A stretch of DNA of 64,000 nucleotides from Lysobacter sp. Root916 (GTDB lineage: Bacteria; Pseudomonadota; Gammaproteobacteria; Xanthomonadales; Xanthomonadaceae), in contig NZ_LMJF01000001.1 in NCBI RefSeq assembly GCF_001429785.1, forward strand, positions 302,599-366,598, given 5' to 3'. The notes under the pieces are model-generated. The model did not search any database. It saw only the letters and a program-made list of their open reading frames with translations, and was not told the DNA's origin. A program made the translations under genes and the position numbers. How positions within the stretch are numbered: the stretch's first letter is position 1; each line of letters opens with the position of its first letter. Of this stretch, positions 52,672 through 62,061 are shown piece after piece.

Positions 52672-53223
52672 TCAACCAAACAACGACACCCCAGGCACCA
52701 ACCACAACGACAGCCCCGCCAAGGCACTCCCGATCGCCGTCGCCGCCAATACATCGCTGGGGTAATGCAGGCCCAGCACCACGCGCGACAAGGCGACGCT
52801 GGCGGTGAACGGCACCAGCAGCCAGGCCAGCGCCGGGTAATGCGCCATCGCCACCAGGCTGAAGGCGACCGCATGCAAGGTATGCCCGGACGGGAAACTG
52901 AATTCGTCCAGCGGCGCGACCCAGGCGTGGATGCGGGTGTCGGACGCGAACGGGCGCGGCCGCCGCGTCCAGCGCTTGAGCAGCTTGTACAGGGTCAACG
53001 CGATCGCGCCGGTCGCGGCCAGATGGGCGGAGGCCAGCAGGCCGGCGTAGCCGTCCACCACCACCAGCGTGCCCATCAGCAGATACCAGAACACCCCGTC
53101 GCCGAGGCGGCTGATCGCGGCGAAGTAGGCGCGCGAGCCGCTGCGCTCGCAGACCCGGTTGGCGCGCAGGCACCAGCCCGAATCGCCGGCGTTGAAGCGT
53201 TTGCGCAAGGGCATGCGGTTCAT
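52672..53223 (-). CDS. PAP2-family membrane phosphatase
   Basis: 183 aa. Five membrane helices and the three PAP2 motifs: KLLKRWTRRPRP (motif 1), FSFPSGHTLHAVAF (motif 2) and SRVVLGLHYPSDVLAA (motif 3). The enzymes remove phosphate from lipid phosphates such as phosphatidate, undecaprenyl pyrophosphate or lipid A. The start overlaps the stop of the glycosyltransferase (ATGA), so lipid-linked glycan handling is plausible. Which substrate is used is not visible. Confidence 0.92.
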   Translation of the reverse strand: MNRMPLRKRFNAGDSGWCLRANRVCERSGSRAYFAAISRLGDGVFWYLLMGTLVVVDGYAGLLASAHLAATGAIALTLYKLLKRWTRRPRPFASDTRIHAWVAPLDEFSFPSGHTLHAVAFSLVAMAHYPALAWLLVPFTASVALSRVVLGLHYPSDVLAATAIGSALAGLSLWLVPGVSLFG

Positions 53224-54401
53224 ACGACCTCCCGTTCGTCTTGTACGGCCAGGGTTTTGCCGTGCCGCGGCGGGCGGCGTGGCGCGGTCTCGGCCAGTCC
53301 GCTCAGCAAGGCATCGAAATCGGCGGCGACCTGCTCGGGTCGCAGGCCGGCGATCGCGGCGCGGCCGGCGCGCGCCATCGCCGCGCGCAGCGCGTCGTCG
53401 CTGCCGATGCGCGCCGCGGCGGCGATGAAGCCGGCCTCGTCGCCGTCGGCGATCGCGGCGCCATGCTCGCCATCGCGCAGGTGCTCGTGCGCGGCGCCGT
53501 AATCGAACGCGACCGTGGGCACGCCGCTGGCCATGGCTTCCAGGGTCACGTTGCCGAAGGTCTCGCTGCGGCTGGGGAACAGGAACAGATCGCCGCTGGC
53601 GAAATGCGTGGCCAGATCGGCGCCGCGCTGCACGCCGCAGAACGCGAAGTCGGGTTGCTCGCGTTGCAGTTTGGCGCGCTCGGGGCCGTCGCCGACCCAG
53701 ACGAAGCGCGCCTCGGGCCGCTGTTGCTGGAGCGCGCGGAACGCGCGCACGGCCAGGTCCAGATTCTTCTCCGCTGCGATCCGGCCGACGTAGATCGCGG
53801 CCACGCCGCCGTCGGGGATGCCCCAGGCGCGACGCAGCGCCTCGCTGCGCCGGCTTGGCTCGAACAGCGCGGTGTCGACCGCGCGCGGCAGCCGCACCAC
53901 ATTCTCGAAGCCTTGCGCGCGCAGGAACTCGGCCAGCTCGCGGGTCGGCACCAGGGTGGCGTCGGCGTCGTTGTGGAAACGCCGCATCCAGCGCAGCGCG
54001 GTGCCGACCAGGAACGGCGCGCCGTAGTCGCGCATGTATTCGTCGAAACGGGTGTGGAAACCGGTGGCGACCGGAATGCCCAGGCGCCGCGCCGCGCGCA
54101 GCGCCGACCAGCCCAGCGGACCCTCGGTGGCCACATAGATCGCGTCGGGCGCCTGCGCGCTCCAGGCCTGGATCAGGCGCCGGGTCGCCGGCAGGCCCAC
54201 GCGCAGGCCGGGGTAGCGCGGCAGCGGCACGCTGCGCAGCAACAGCTCGTGTTCGGCGCCGCTGCGTTCGTGGGCCTGACGCGGGCGCACCAGGTCGACC
54301 CGGTGCCCGCGCGCGCGCAGACCCTGCTCCAGACCTTGCACGGTCAGGGCCACGCCGTTGATCTCCGGCGGGTAGGTCTCGGTGACGATCGCGTAGCGCA
54401 T
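53220..54401 (-). CDS. GT4-family glycosyltransferase
   Basis: 393 aa. N-terminal Rossmann part RYAIVTETYPPEINGVALTV, acceptor-side loop VATGFHTRFDEYMRDYGAPF, and the nucleotide-sugar site FLFPSRSETFGNVTLEAMAS (EX7E-like). The opening resembles bacterial phosphatidylinositol or diacylglycerol glycosyltransferases, and the coupled PAP2 phosphatase fits lipid-glycan synthesis. The donor and acceptor are inferred only from context. Confidence 0.9.
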   Translation of the reverse strand: MRYAIVTETYPPEINGVALTVQGLEQGLRARGHRVDLVRPRQAHERSGAEHELLLRSVPLPRYPGLRVGLPATRRLIQAWSAQAPDAIYVATEGPLGWSALRAARRLGIPVATGFHTRFDEYMRDYGAPFLVGTALRWMRRFHNDADATLVPTRELAEFLRAQGFENVVRLPRAVDTALFEPSRRSEALRRAWGIPDGGVAAIYVGRIAAEKNLDLAVRAFRALQQQRPEARFVWVGDGPERAKLQREQPDFAFCGVQRGADLATHFASGDLFLFPSRSETFGNVTLEAMASGVPTVAFDYGAAHEHLRDGEHGAAIADGDEAGFIAAAARIGSDDALRAAMARAGRAAIAGLRPEQVAADFDALLSGLAETAPRRPPRHGKTLAVQDEREVV

Positions 54402-54527
54402 GCGCGGCTCCCGGTTTGGGCAAGCCTGTTGGAAAGGCGTTAAGCGGCCATGTCAGGGCCATGACCGCGCCATGACGCGCGATGGCCGGGGTTTGCGACG
54501 AAACCCCGGATACGCCGACGAAGCCGA

Positions 54528-54583
54528 TTGACAGGGGAGGCCGTTTCGACTGTACTAGTCACAACAGTACAGTTAGTACAGTC
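54528..54583 (+). promoter_or_regulatory. GntR/YtrA promoter with overlapping 10-bp-armed operator
   Basis: TTGACA (54528-54533), 17-nt spacer, then TGTACT (54551-54556) form a strong sigma-70-type promoter. GACTGTACTA (54548-54557) and its exact reverse complement TAGTACAGTC (54574-54583) form a palindrome across the -10 and start region. This is where a YtrA-type GntR repressor would bind its own promoter. Confidence 0.8.
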
Positions 54584-54595
54584 CAGGAGCGCCCC

Positions 54596-55006
54596 ATGGC
54601 CCGCACCCGCCCGCTGATGATCCAGATCGCGACCGGCGATCCGCGCCCGATCGGCAAGCAGATCGCCGACGCGGTGCGCATGAAGATCGCCACCGCCGAA
54701 CTCGCGCCCGGCGACCAACTGCCCAGCGTGCGCGGCCTGGCCCAGCAGCTGACGATCAACCCCAACACGGTCGCCAAGGTCTACGCCGAACTCGCCGCCG
54801 AGGGTTGGCTGGAGGCGCGCCAGGGCCTGGGCCTGTACGTGGCGCCGGTGCGCCAGCGCCTGAGCGAGCCCGAGCGCGAGCGCCGCCTGGAAGAAGCCGT
54901 GCAGCGCTTCATGCAGGACGTGATCGGGTTGGGCTATGCGCCGGAGGAACTGCAGGCGCGCCTGCAGCGCGAGTTTCTCGCGCTGGTTCCGCGCAAGACC
55001 GCCTGA
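54596..55006 (+). CDS. YtrA-subfamily GntR regulator
   Basis: 136 aa. The winged helix has GDQLPSVRGLAQQLTINPNT and VAKVYAELAAEGWLEARQGL, typical of GntR. The short C-terminal helical pair (about 75-136) is that of YtrA-type repressors, which lack a ligand-binding domain and normally control an adjacent ABC operon. Such an operon follows directly. AGGAG precedes the ATG. Confidence 0.92.
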   Translation: MARTRPLMIQIATGDPRPIGKQIADAVRMKIATAELAPGDQLPSVRGLAQQLTINPNTVAKVYAELAAEGWLEARQGLGLYVAPVRQRLSEPERERRLEEAVQRFMQDVIGLGYAPEELQARLQREFLALVPRKTA

Positions 55007-55042
55007 CCCCCGATGCCCGCCTCCGATCCCAGGCCCGCCGCC

Positions 55043-55972
55043 ATGTCCGATAGCCACGACTACGTGATCCAGACCCAGGGGCTGAGCAAGCGCTACGGCC
55101 GCAAGCTCGCCCTGGACCGCCTCGACCTGTGCATCCCGCGCGGCCGCATCCACGCCATCGTCGGCGCCAACGGCGCCGGAAAATCCACCTTGTTCCGGAT
55201 CCTGCTCGGCTTCCTGCCGCCGACCGCCGGCTCGGCCAGCATCCTCGGCCGCGACAGTCAGCGGCTCACCCCCGGCGACCGCGAGCGCATCGGTTTCGTC
55301 AACGAAGAGCACACCCTGCCGGGCTGGATGCGGGTGGCGGCGGTGGTGGACATGCACCGCCGCCAGTACCCGCGCTGGAACGAAACCGCGTTCCGCGGCG
55401 TGCTCGATCATTACCACGTGCTGCCCGAACAGAAGGTCGGCCAGCTCTCGCGCGGCGAGCGCGCGGGTCTGAACCTGGCGATCGCGTTGGCGCAAGGGCC
55501 GGAACTGCTGGTGCTGGACGAACCCACCCTGGGCCTGGACGTGGTCGCCAAGCGCGCCTTCCTGGAGTCGCTGATGTACAGCAACGCCAGCGACGATTGC
55601 ACGGTGGTCTATTGCTCGCACCAGATGGAGGAGATCGAGCGCGTCGCCGACAACCTCATCATCCTCGAGCGCGGTCAGCTCAAGAACATGTCGGCGCCCG
55701 AGGACTTCTGTGCGCGCGTGCGCCACTGGGTCGCCGACATTCCGTTCAAGGGCCCCGACCCGCGCACCGTGCCGGGCCTGCTGCAGGCGCAGCGCCTGGA
55801 CGGCCTGCACCACTACCTGGTGCTGGACCAGGACGAGGACTTCGCTGAATTCCTGCGCGCCAGCGGCGCGCGTTCGGTGCAAAGCATGCCGGTCAGCCTG
55901 GACCGCGCGGTCAACGGCTTCCTGGCCAAGAACCACGCCGCACCGGCCACCGCCGCGGACGCGGCGAGCTGA
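55043..55972 (+). CDS. ABC transporter ATP-binding protein
   Basis: 309 aa. Walker A GANGAGKST, signature LSRGERAGLN, Walker B LLVLDEPTLGLD and H-loop CSHQMEEIE are all in order. The C-terminal extra ~80 residues (KGPDPRTVPGLLQAQ and on) may contact the permease. An ATG 30 nt upstream is the alternative start; the chosen ATG gives a normal N-terminus. Control by the upstream GntR regulator is likely. Confidence 0.92.
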   Translation: MSDSHDYVIQTQGLSKRYGRKLALDRLDLCIPRGRIHAIVGANGAGKSTLFRILLGFLPPTAGSASILGRDSQRLTPGDRERIGFVNEEHTLPGWMRVAAVVDMHRRQYPRWNETAFRGVLDHYHVLPEQKVGQLSRGERAGLNLAIALAQGPELLVLDEPTLGLDVVAKRAFLESLMYSNASDDCTVVYCSHQMEEIERVADNLIILERGQLKNMSAPEDFCARVRHWVADIPFKGPDPRTVPGLLQAQRLDGLHHYLVLDQDEDFAEFLRASGARSVQSMPVSLDRAVNGFLAKNHAAPATAADAAS

Positions 55973-56000
55973 CGCGGCCGCCATATTCGGGGACTACGCC

Positions 56001-57818
56001 ATGTGGGATTTGTTCAAGGCCGAACTGCTGCGCTTCCGCGCCTGGGCCATCGCTTACGCCGCCGTGCAACTGGTGGTGCTGGGCTTCATGAGCCGGGTCG
56101 TCGATCTGGCGCAGCAGTCCTACCTGGTCTACCAGGTCATCGGCATCGTCTACGCGGTCAGCGGCTTGCTGCTGGGCCTGTACCAGATGGGCGGCTACCG
56201 ACGTCCGAACGCCTGGTTGAACCTGCTGCACCGGCCGCTGCCGCATGCGCGCGTGGCCTTGGCCCTGGTCGGCGCCGGCGCGCTGCTGCTGGCGATCGCG
56301 GTGCTGCTGCCGTTGCTGCTGGTCGCGGCCTGGCAGGAATTCATGACCGCGCGCGTACTCGATCTGCGTCACCTGCTGCTGGCCGCCTCCGGCCTGCTGC
56401 TGGCGCTGTGCGCCTATCTGGCCGGCGGCTACGCGATGCTGGCCGACAAGCGCTACGGCTGGTCCGCGCTGGTGCTGGTGTTCGGCTTGCTGATCGCGCG
56501 CGCCACCGGCCTGGGCGCGATCGCGCTGCAGCTGTACCTGCTGATCGTGTTGGCGGCGATGTTGCTGATCGCGTTCAAGCCCGACCTGAGCGCGCCGCCG
56601 CGCAACGCCGCCGCCGCCTTGCTCACCGCGATCCCGCTGCAGTTCGCGCTGTGGTTCGCGCTGGTGATCGTCGGCTTCGGCGTCGAGTTCGTATGGATCG
56701 CGCAAGGCTCGCATCCCAACAACATGGCGGTGGCGCCGCCGGGCGGCGAGAAGGAAGCCGAATTCTCCGAAGGCAGGGACCTGATGCGCATGGGCCTGGC
56801 CGGCAGTCGCGACCCGCAGGCCGAACTGTGGCGCGAGCAGGCCCTGATCTCGGAGATCTACGGCACCGGCCCCGGACTGCGCGGCTTGCCGCAACGCAAC
56901 CAACTGACCAACCGCGAGCCGATGGAGTTCGACGACGAGACGCAGCGGCAGCGCTGGGTATTCAGCCACGACCGCATGCGTTTCGAGGGTTACAGCCTGG
57001 TCGACAAGCGCGCGGTCGGCAGCCTCGGCGTCGACGGCGACGCCGCCTTCCCGCAACCGGTGCAGCCCGGTCCCGAGGGCCTGTTGGTCGCGCGCGATGC
57101 GGTCTATCAGTACGACAGCGACGCGCGCCGCGTGTTGCCGCGCGCGCGGCTGCCGCGGGGCGAAGTTCTGACCGGCCTGGACAAGGTCGGCGACAGCGCG
57201 GTCCTGTTGAGCGATCGCGCGCTGTACTTCTACGACCTGCGCGAGCTGGACAACGACGACGGCGTGCTCAAGCCGCGCCAACGCGTGGCGCTGCCGGGAC
57301 GCAGCGGCGATCTGGTGCGCATCGATCTGATGGAGCTGCTGGACGGCTATCTGGTCTCGTTCCTGTTTACCTACGCCTCGCACAACGCCGAGGGCGTCTT
57401 GCCCTACCAGCAGTTGCTGCGCGTGGACGACGCCGGCCGGACGACGCCGGTGGCGCGCCGACAGCTGAGCCTGGATTACCCGATCGCCTGGCGCTACCAG
57501 AACTGGTACACCTCGCCGCTGTTGTATCGCGCGCAGAAGGCGCTGCTGGCTCTGCACTCGGGCTATCTGCCCGAACGCGACATGGCGACGCCGCCAGCAC
57601 CGCGCACGGCCCAGTGGATCGCCGGCGCCTTGTTGCTGCTGTCCGTGTTGGGGGCGCTATGGCGCCTGCCGCGCACCGCCTTGTCGCGGCCGGCGCGGAT
57701 CGCCTGGCTGGCGGCCTGCGCGGCGCTCGGCCTGCCGGCGCTGATGAGTTTGTGGCTGATCTACCGGCCGCGCGAAACCCTGGACGAGTTGCCATCGGCG
57801 CAAGCGGCGATGGCCTAG
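56001..57818 (+). CDS. ABC permease with large extracytoplasmic propeller-like domain
   Basis: 605 aa. Helices occupy about 1-230 (AIAYAAVQLVVLGFMSRVVD and on), then a long soluble stretch (about 235-530) rich in short strands, for example LLVARDAVYQYDSDARRVLP and AVLLSDRALYFYDLRELDND, and finally two helices near the C-terminus. The soluble part recalls a beta-propeller. That is unusual for YtrA-type ABC modules, whose permease is normally all-helical. Translated after the ATPase with a 28-nt gap. Confidence 0.82.
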   Translation: MWDLFKAELLRFRAWAIAYAAVQLVVLGFMSRVVDLAQQSYLVYQVIGIVYAVSGLLLGLYQMGGYRRPNAWLNLLHRPLPHARVALALVGAGALLLAIAVLLPLLLVAAWQEFMTARVLDLRHLLLAASGLLLALCAYLAGGYAMLADKRYGWSALVLVFGLLIARATGLGAIALQLYLLIVLAAMLLIAFKPDLSAPPRNAAAALLTAIPLQFALWFALVIVGFGVEFVWIAQGSHPNNMAVAPPGGEKEAEFSEGRDLMRMGLAGSRDPQAELWREQALISEIYGTGPGLRGLPQRNQLTNREPMEFDDETQRQRWVFSHDRMRFEGYSLVDKRAVGSLGVDGDAAFPQPVQPGPEGLLVARDAVYQYDSDARRVLPRARLPRGEVLTGLDKVGDSAVLLSDRALYFYDLRELDNDDGVLKPRQRVALPGRSGDLVRIDLMELLDGYLVSFLFTYASHNAEGVLPYQQLLRVDDAGRTTPVARRQLSLDYPIAWRYQNWYTSPLLYRAQKALLALHSGYLPERDMATPPAPRTAQWIAGALLLLSVLGALWRLPRTALSRPARIAWLAACAALGLPALMSLWLIYRPRETLDELPSAQAAMA

Positions 57819-57900
57819 GCCGTCGCTCGCCGAGCCAGCACCGACCGATCAAGAACATTCAACCGTGGGCCTGCCTAGGCGGGCCCCGCAGGAGAGGCCC

Positions 57901-60066
57901 ATGAGCCCCAGTACGATCGCGCCGTCGGCGCGAACGCGCCCGCCTGCGCGTGCGCCTCACCCACCCTGGTGGCGCACCGTGCTGCGCGACGCGCTGATCA
58001 TGGCGTTGCTGTGCGTGTGCGCACGCGCGCATGCCGACGAAGCCACGCAGCTGCGCGCGGCGGTCGCCATCGAGCGCGCACGCAGCCCGGCACCGAGCTA
58101 CGCGCGCGCGGAGTTCCTGGCCCGCCCGGCGCTGCTGGGCGCCTGGCTGGCGCCGGACGGTCGCAACGTCGCCTACCTGCTCCAGGGCGAGCGCAACCGC
58201 GGCGTCTGGCTGCTGCCGACTGCGGGCGGCGCGCCGCGACGGTTGCTCGCGCACACCGAAGCCCAGACGCTGAGCTGGTCGCGCGACGGGCGCTGGTTAT
58301 TCCTGCAGTCCGCGCAGCAGTTGTACGCGCTGGCCACGGCGGGGCAGCGCGGCTCTGGCGCGATCGCCAAGCTCGGCGGCCGCTGGGAACGCAGTTTCGA
58401 GGCGGTGGACCCGGCCCTGCCGGCCGCCGCGATCGTGTTGGAAAGCCCGCCACGGGTGTCGCGGCTGGCCAAGCGTTGGCGGCTGTACCGCGTCGACACG
58501 CAAGGCCGCCAGACCTTGCTGCACGAGTCCGTCCAGGAGATCGTCGACAGCACTTACGACAGCGACGGGCGCCTGCGCTATCTGACCCTGGTCGAAGGCG
58601 AGGGCTATGCGCTCTACCGCAAGGACGGCGCGCGCTTGCGCGTGGCGATGCGGTGCACGCGACTGCAGCGCTGTTCGCCCTTGGCCAGCGATGGCGTAGG
58701 CCTGTGGCTGAACACCACGGTCGGTCATGGCTATCTGCGGCTGGCGCGCCTGGGCGGCGACGGTGTCCTGCGCACCGTGCATGCCGATCCGCGCGGCGAA
58801 GCGGACCTGGATCAGGTCGTGCTGGATCCGCTCAGCGGACTACCGTTGATCGCCAGCTATCGCAGCACGGTGGCGGCCAACTACGGCCTTACCGCCGAGG
58901 CGCAACGCCGGGTCGCGGCGATCGAGCGCCGCTATCCGGGGCGCAACCTGCGCATCGAAGTCGGCAGCGGCGCCGGCGCGCGCTGGCTGGTGCACGAGCG
59001 CGCGGGCTCGCAGAAGGGCGAACGCCTGCATCTGTACGATCCCGCCGGCGCAAGCTTCCGCGAAATCCTCGCCGACGCCGGGTTCCGGCATGGCCGCCAG
59101 ACGGTGGCGCGAATCCCGGAGTCCGCCTTGGCGCGCAAGATCGCCTTCGCCTACCGCGCCTCCGACGGCATGCGCCTGCACGGTTTCGTGTCGGTGCCGC
59201 CGGGCGTGGACGCCGCGCGCGCGCCCTTGGTGGCCAATGTGCACGGCGGTCCGTTCAATCTGACCCGGCCGGAGTTCAGCGCCCAGACCCAGTTGCTGGT
59301 CAATCGCGGCTATGTGGTGTTCGAGCCCAATTTCCGCGGTTCCACCGGCTACGGCCTGGACTACATGACCGCCGGCCGCGGCGACTTCGGCAACGGCCGC
59401 GTGCAGCGCGACATCGTCGAGGGCGTGCGCTATCTGCTCGCTCAGGGCATCGGCGACGGCGAGCGCGTCGGCATCGTCGGCGCTTCCTTCGGCGGTTACT
59501 CGGCCCTGCAGGGCGTGACCTTCCAGCCGGAGCTGTTCAAGGTCGCGGTGGCCGCGGTGCCGCCGGCGGACTTCGGCTGGGTGCTGCGCTGGTACGCGCG
59601 CAGCCAGGACCAGTTCGCGCGCGGCATTCCGATGTCGACCACCATGCGCCTGCTGGCGCTGGATCCGGCCGACGCCGCGATCGCCGAACGCCTGCGCGCG
59701 CAATCGCCGGTCGCCAACGCGCAACGCCTGCGCCACCCTGTGCTGCTTTTGGCCGGTGGCGACGACGAGCGCGTGCCGATCCGCAGCGTGCTGCATTACG
59801 CTGCTACGCTGCGCGCCCTGGACAAGGACGTGAGCCTGTTCGTGGACGCGCAGGGCGGCCATCAGCTGGTCGATCCGCGCACGCGCGAAGCCTATCTGTT
59901 CCTGCTGGAAAGCCTGATGCACCGTCGCCTCGGCGGCGCCGCGCCGCGCGCGCCGGATGCGCAGCTGCGCGCGCACCTGCGCAAGAACCTGCGCCTGGCC
60001 GGCTCCGATCTGGCCGAGCTGGGCGCCGCGACCGCCGCGTCAACCGCCGCCGCCGGCGCGCGTTGA
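57901..60066 (+). CDS. S9-family prolyl-oligopeptidase-like peptidase
   Basis: 721 aa. A signal peptide (VLRDALIMALLCVCARAHA) exports it. A propeller region (about 60-390) precedes the hydrolase domain with GASFGGYSALQG (Ser about 530), Asp in LAGGDDERVPI and His in DAQGGHQLVDP. Periplasmic S9 enzymes process peptides. It follows the ABC permease by 82 nt, so it may belong to the same transcript. RBS AGGAGA precedes the ATG. Confidence 0.92.
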   Translation: MSPSTIAPSARTRPPARAPHPPWWRTVLRDALIMALLCVCARAHADEATQLRAAVAIERARSPAPSYARAEFLARPALLGAWLAPDGRNVAYLLQGERNRGVWLLPTAGGAPRRLLAHTEAQTLSWSRDGRWLFLQSAQQLYALATAGQRGSGAIAKLGGRWERSFEAVDPALPAAAIVLESPPRVSRLAKRWRLYRVDTQGRQTLLHESVQEIVDSTYDSDGRLRYLTLVEGEGYALYRKDGARLRVAMRCTRLQRCSPLASDGVGLWLNTTVGHGYLRLARLGGDGVLRTVHADPRGEADLDQVVLDPLSGLPLIASYRSTVAANYGLTAEAQRRVAAIERRYPGRNLRIEVGSGAGARWLVHERAGSQKGERLHLYDPAGASFREILADAGFRHGRQTVARIPESALARKIAFAYRASDGMRLHGFVSVPPGVDAARAPLVANVHGGPFNLTRPEFSAQTQLLVNRGYVVFEPNFRGSTGYGLDYMTAGRGDFGNGRVQRDIVEGVRYLLAQGIGDGERVGIVGASFGGYSALQGVTFQPELFKVAVAAVPPADFGWVLRWYARSQDQFARGIPMSTTMRLLALDPADAAIAERLRAQSPVANAQRLRHPVLLLAGGDDERVPIRSVLHYAATLRALDKDVSLFVDAQGGHQLVDPRTREAYLFLLESLMHRRLGGAAPRAPDAQLRAHLRKNLRLAGSDLAELGAATAASTAAAGAR

Positions 60067-60120
60067 CGCCAGGTCGCCGATTTTTCGAACCGACGCGAAA
60101 TCGTCTTGGTTCGTCCCCCA

Positions 60121-60147
60121 AACCCCAGCGCAAGCCGGGGTTTTTTT
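60121..60147 (+). terminator. Terminator after the S9 peptidase gene
   Basis: AACCCC and GGGGTT flank a short GC hairpin; seven T residues follow on the plus strand. Confidence 0.85.
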
Positions 60148-60182
60148 ATATCTCGCCTTTGGGAAGGGTGGATCAACGGACG

Positions 60183-60378
60183 AGCGCCACATCCATGTCT
60201 CCCCCTTTGAAGAGGGGGGATTAAGAGGGATTCGCTCCGGCTCCGCAGCACAGCCACGCCAGCACCGCCTCAAAACCAACAAGCGCCACGCCCATATCTC
60301 CCCCTTTGAAAAAGGGGGATTAAGGGGGATTTGCTCTAGGCTCCGCGGCGCGCCCACGCCAGCACGTGTTCAGAACGA
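60183..60378. repeat. Tandem repeat of about 99 bp, two units, CCCCCTTTGAAAAAGGGGG type
   Basis: AGCGCCAC begins at 60183 and again at 60282. Each unit contains a CCCCCTTTGAAAAAGGGGGA hairpin (GAAGAG in unit 1), then AAGGGGGATTTGCTC and a stretch with CACGCCAGCAC. This belongs to the dispersed family at 20478-20584 and 27237-27257. The gap up to the next gene is otherwise empty apart from a likely ribosome site AAGGAG. Confidence 0.88.
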
Positions 60379-60540
60379 ACCACCGCCATGCCTGCGTTGC
60401 TCTTGCGCGCCGCCGCGCATCCTGTAAACGATTACTTGCAATCGAAGGCACATTTCGAGGCTGAAACCCGCCACAAATCGCGGTGGCCTTAACAACTCAC
60501 TCCCTACAATCGCGCCCAGACGCTATTGGAAGGAGCGCGC

Positions 60541-62061
60541 ATGCGCCGAAGAGAAGTGATCCTGGCCGGATTGTCGTGGCCCGTGCTGGGCCTGTGGGGC
60601 GCGAACGCGCTGGCGGCCGAACCCGCCGCGACGCCCGCCGCCGCATTCGGCGAGGACACCGTGCCGGCGCTCGCGCGCGCCCTGGCCGCGCAGCCGTTCA
60701 AACCGCAGTCCAAGCAGCTGCCGGCCTCGCTGGAGAAGATCGGTTACGACCAGTACCGCGGCATCCGCTACAACCCCGATCAGGCGCTATGGCGCGGTCT
60801 GGGGCTGCCGTTCCAAGCCCAGTTCTTCCATCGCGGCTTTTTCTTCCGCGACCGCGTCGACGTGTACGAGGTCGAGAACGGCCGCGCCCAGCCGGTGATC
60901 TATAAGCCCTCGCAGTTCCGCTTCGAGGGCGTGAGCGCGCCCAGCGAGAACGATCTGGGCTACGCCGGTTTCCGCCTGCACGCGCCGCTCAACCGGCCCG
61001 AGTATTTCGACGAAGTCTGCGCCTTCCTCGGCGCCAGCTACTTCCGCGCGGTCGCCAAGGGCCAGGCCTACGGCTTGTCCGCGCGCGGCCTGGCGATCAA
61101 GACCGCCGATCCGGCCGGTGAGGAATTTCCGGTATTCCGCGCGTTCTGGCTGGAGCGGCCGGCGCGCGAGGCGCGTCGCGCGGTGGTGCACGCGCTGATG
61201 GACAGCCCCAGCGCCGCGGCCGCATTCCGCTTCGAGATCGTGCCCGGTGTCGAGACCGTGTTCGACGTGAGCATGCGCCTGTACCCGCGCGTGAGCCTGG
61301 ACCGCGCCGGCATCGCGCCGCTGACCAGCATGTACCAGTTCGACGCCAACGACCGCAACGGCATCGACGACTACCGCCCCGCCGTGCACGACTCCGACGG
61401 CCTGGCCTTGATCAACGGCCGCGGCGAACAGATCTGGCGCCCGCTGCACAATCCCGCGGTACTGCAGGAAAGCGCGTTCGAGGACCGTGCGCCGCGCGGC
61501 TTCGGCCTGATGCAACGCAAGCGCGAGTTCGCCGACTACGCCGACAGCGAAGCCCACTACGAGCGCCGGCCCAGCCTGTGGGTGGAGCCGGTCGGCGATT
61601 GGGGCGAGGGCAGCGTGCGCCTGATCGAGATTCCGACCGCGGACGAATTCCACGACAACATCGTCGCCTACTGGCGCCCGACGCAGGCCCTGGCGCCCGG
61701 GCGCGAGCACCGTTTCGATTACCGCCTGCATTGGTGCGACCGCCACGAATGGCTGCCGCAGCTGGCAACGGTTACCGGCACGCGCATCGGCGCGGGCGGC
61801 AAAGGCGCGCGCCGGATCGTGATCGATCTGGCCGGCGGCGCGCTGGCGCGATTGCCGGCCGGCAGCGAACCGCGCGCGGTGGTGTCCGCGTCCAAGGGCC
61901 GGGTCGCCAACGTGGTCGCGCACGCGATGCCGGCGCCCGGCAGCTGGCGCGTGGCCTTCGAGCTCGAACCGGGCCAGGAGCGCAGCGTCGAGCTGCGCAT
62001 GCGCCTGGAAGACGCGCGCGGCGCCTTGTCCGAAATCTGGCTTTACCGTTGGACCGCATGA
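60541..62061 (+). CDS. Glucan biosynthesis protein, OpgD/OpgG family
   Basis: 506 aa. MdoG-like fold with [40 protein letters not shown] and [20 protein letters not shown]. The N-terminus [20 protein letters not shown] has a twin-Arg start, as in OpgD, which is Tat-exported, but OpgG is not excluded, so no symbol is given. It acts in the periplasm on osmoregulated beta-glucan backbones. RBS AAGGAG is 8 nt upstream. The opgH start overlaps its stop. Confidence 0.92.
   Translation: MRRREVILAGLSWPVLGLWGANALAAEPAATPAAAFGEDTVPALARALAAQPFKPQSKQLPASLEKIGYDQYRGIRYNPDQALWRGLGLPFQAQFFHRGFFFRDRVDVYEVENGRAQPVIYKPSQFRFEGVSAPSENDLGYAGFRLHAPLNRPEYFDEVCAFLGASYFRAVAKGQAYGLSARGLAIKTADPAGEEFPVFRAFWLERPAREARRAVVHALMDSPSAAAAFRFEIVPGVETVFDVSMRLYPRVSLDRAGIAPLTSMYQFDANDRNGIDDYRPAVHDSDGLALINGRGEQIWRPLHNPAVLQESAFEDRAPRGFGLMQRKREFADYADSEAHYERRPSLWVEPVGDWGEGSVRLIEIPTADEFHDNIVAYWRPTQALAPGREHRFDYRLHWCDRHEWLPQLATVTGTRIGAGGKGARRIVIDLAGGALARLPAGSEPRAVVSASKGRVANVVAHAMPAPGSWRVAFELEPGQERSVELRMRLEDARGALSEIWLYRWTA

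Noticed and set aside
54486..54509. CCGGGGTTT/AAACCCCGG hairpin before the GntR promoter
   Set aside because: Stem is good but there is no T-run on either strand, and the divergent genes around it give no transcript that needs ending here.
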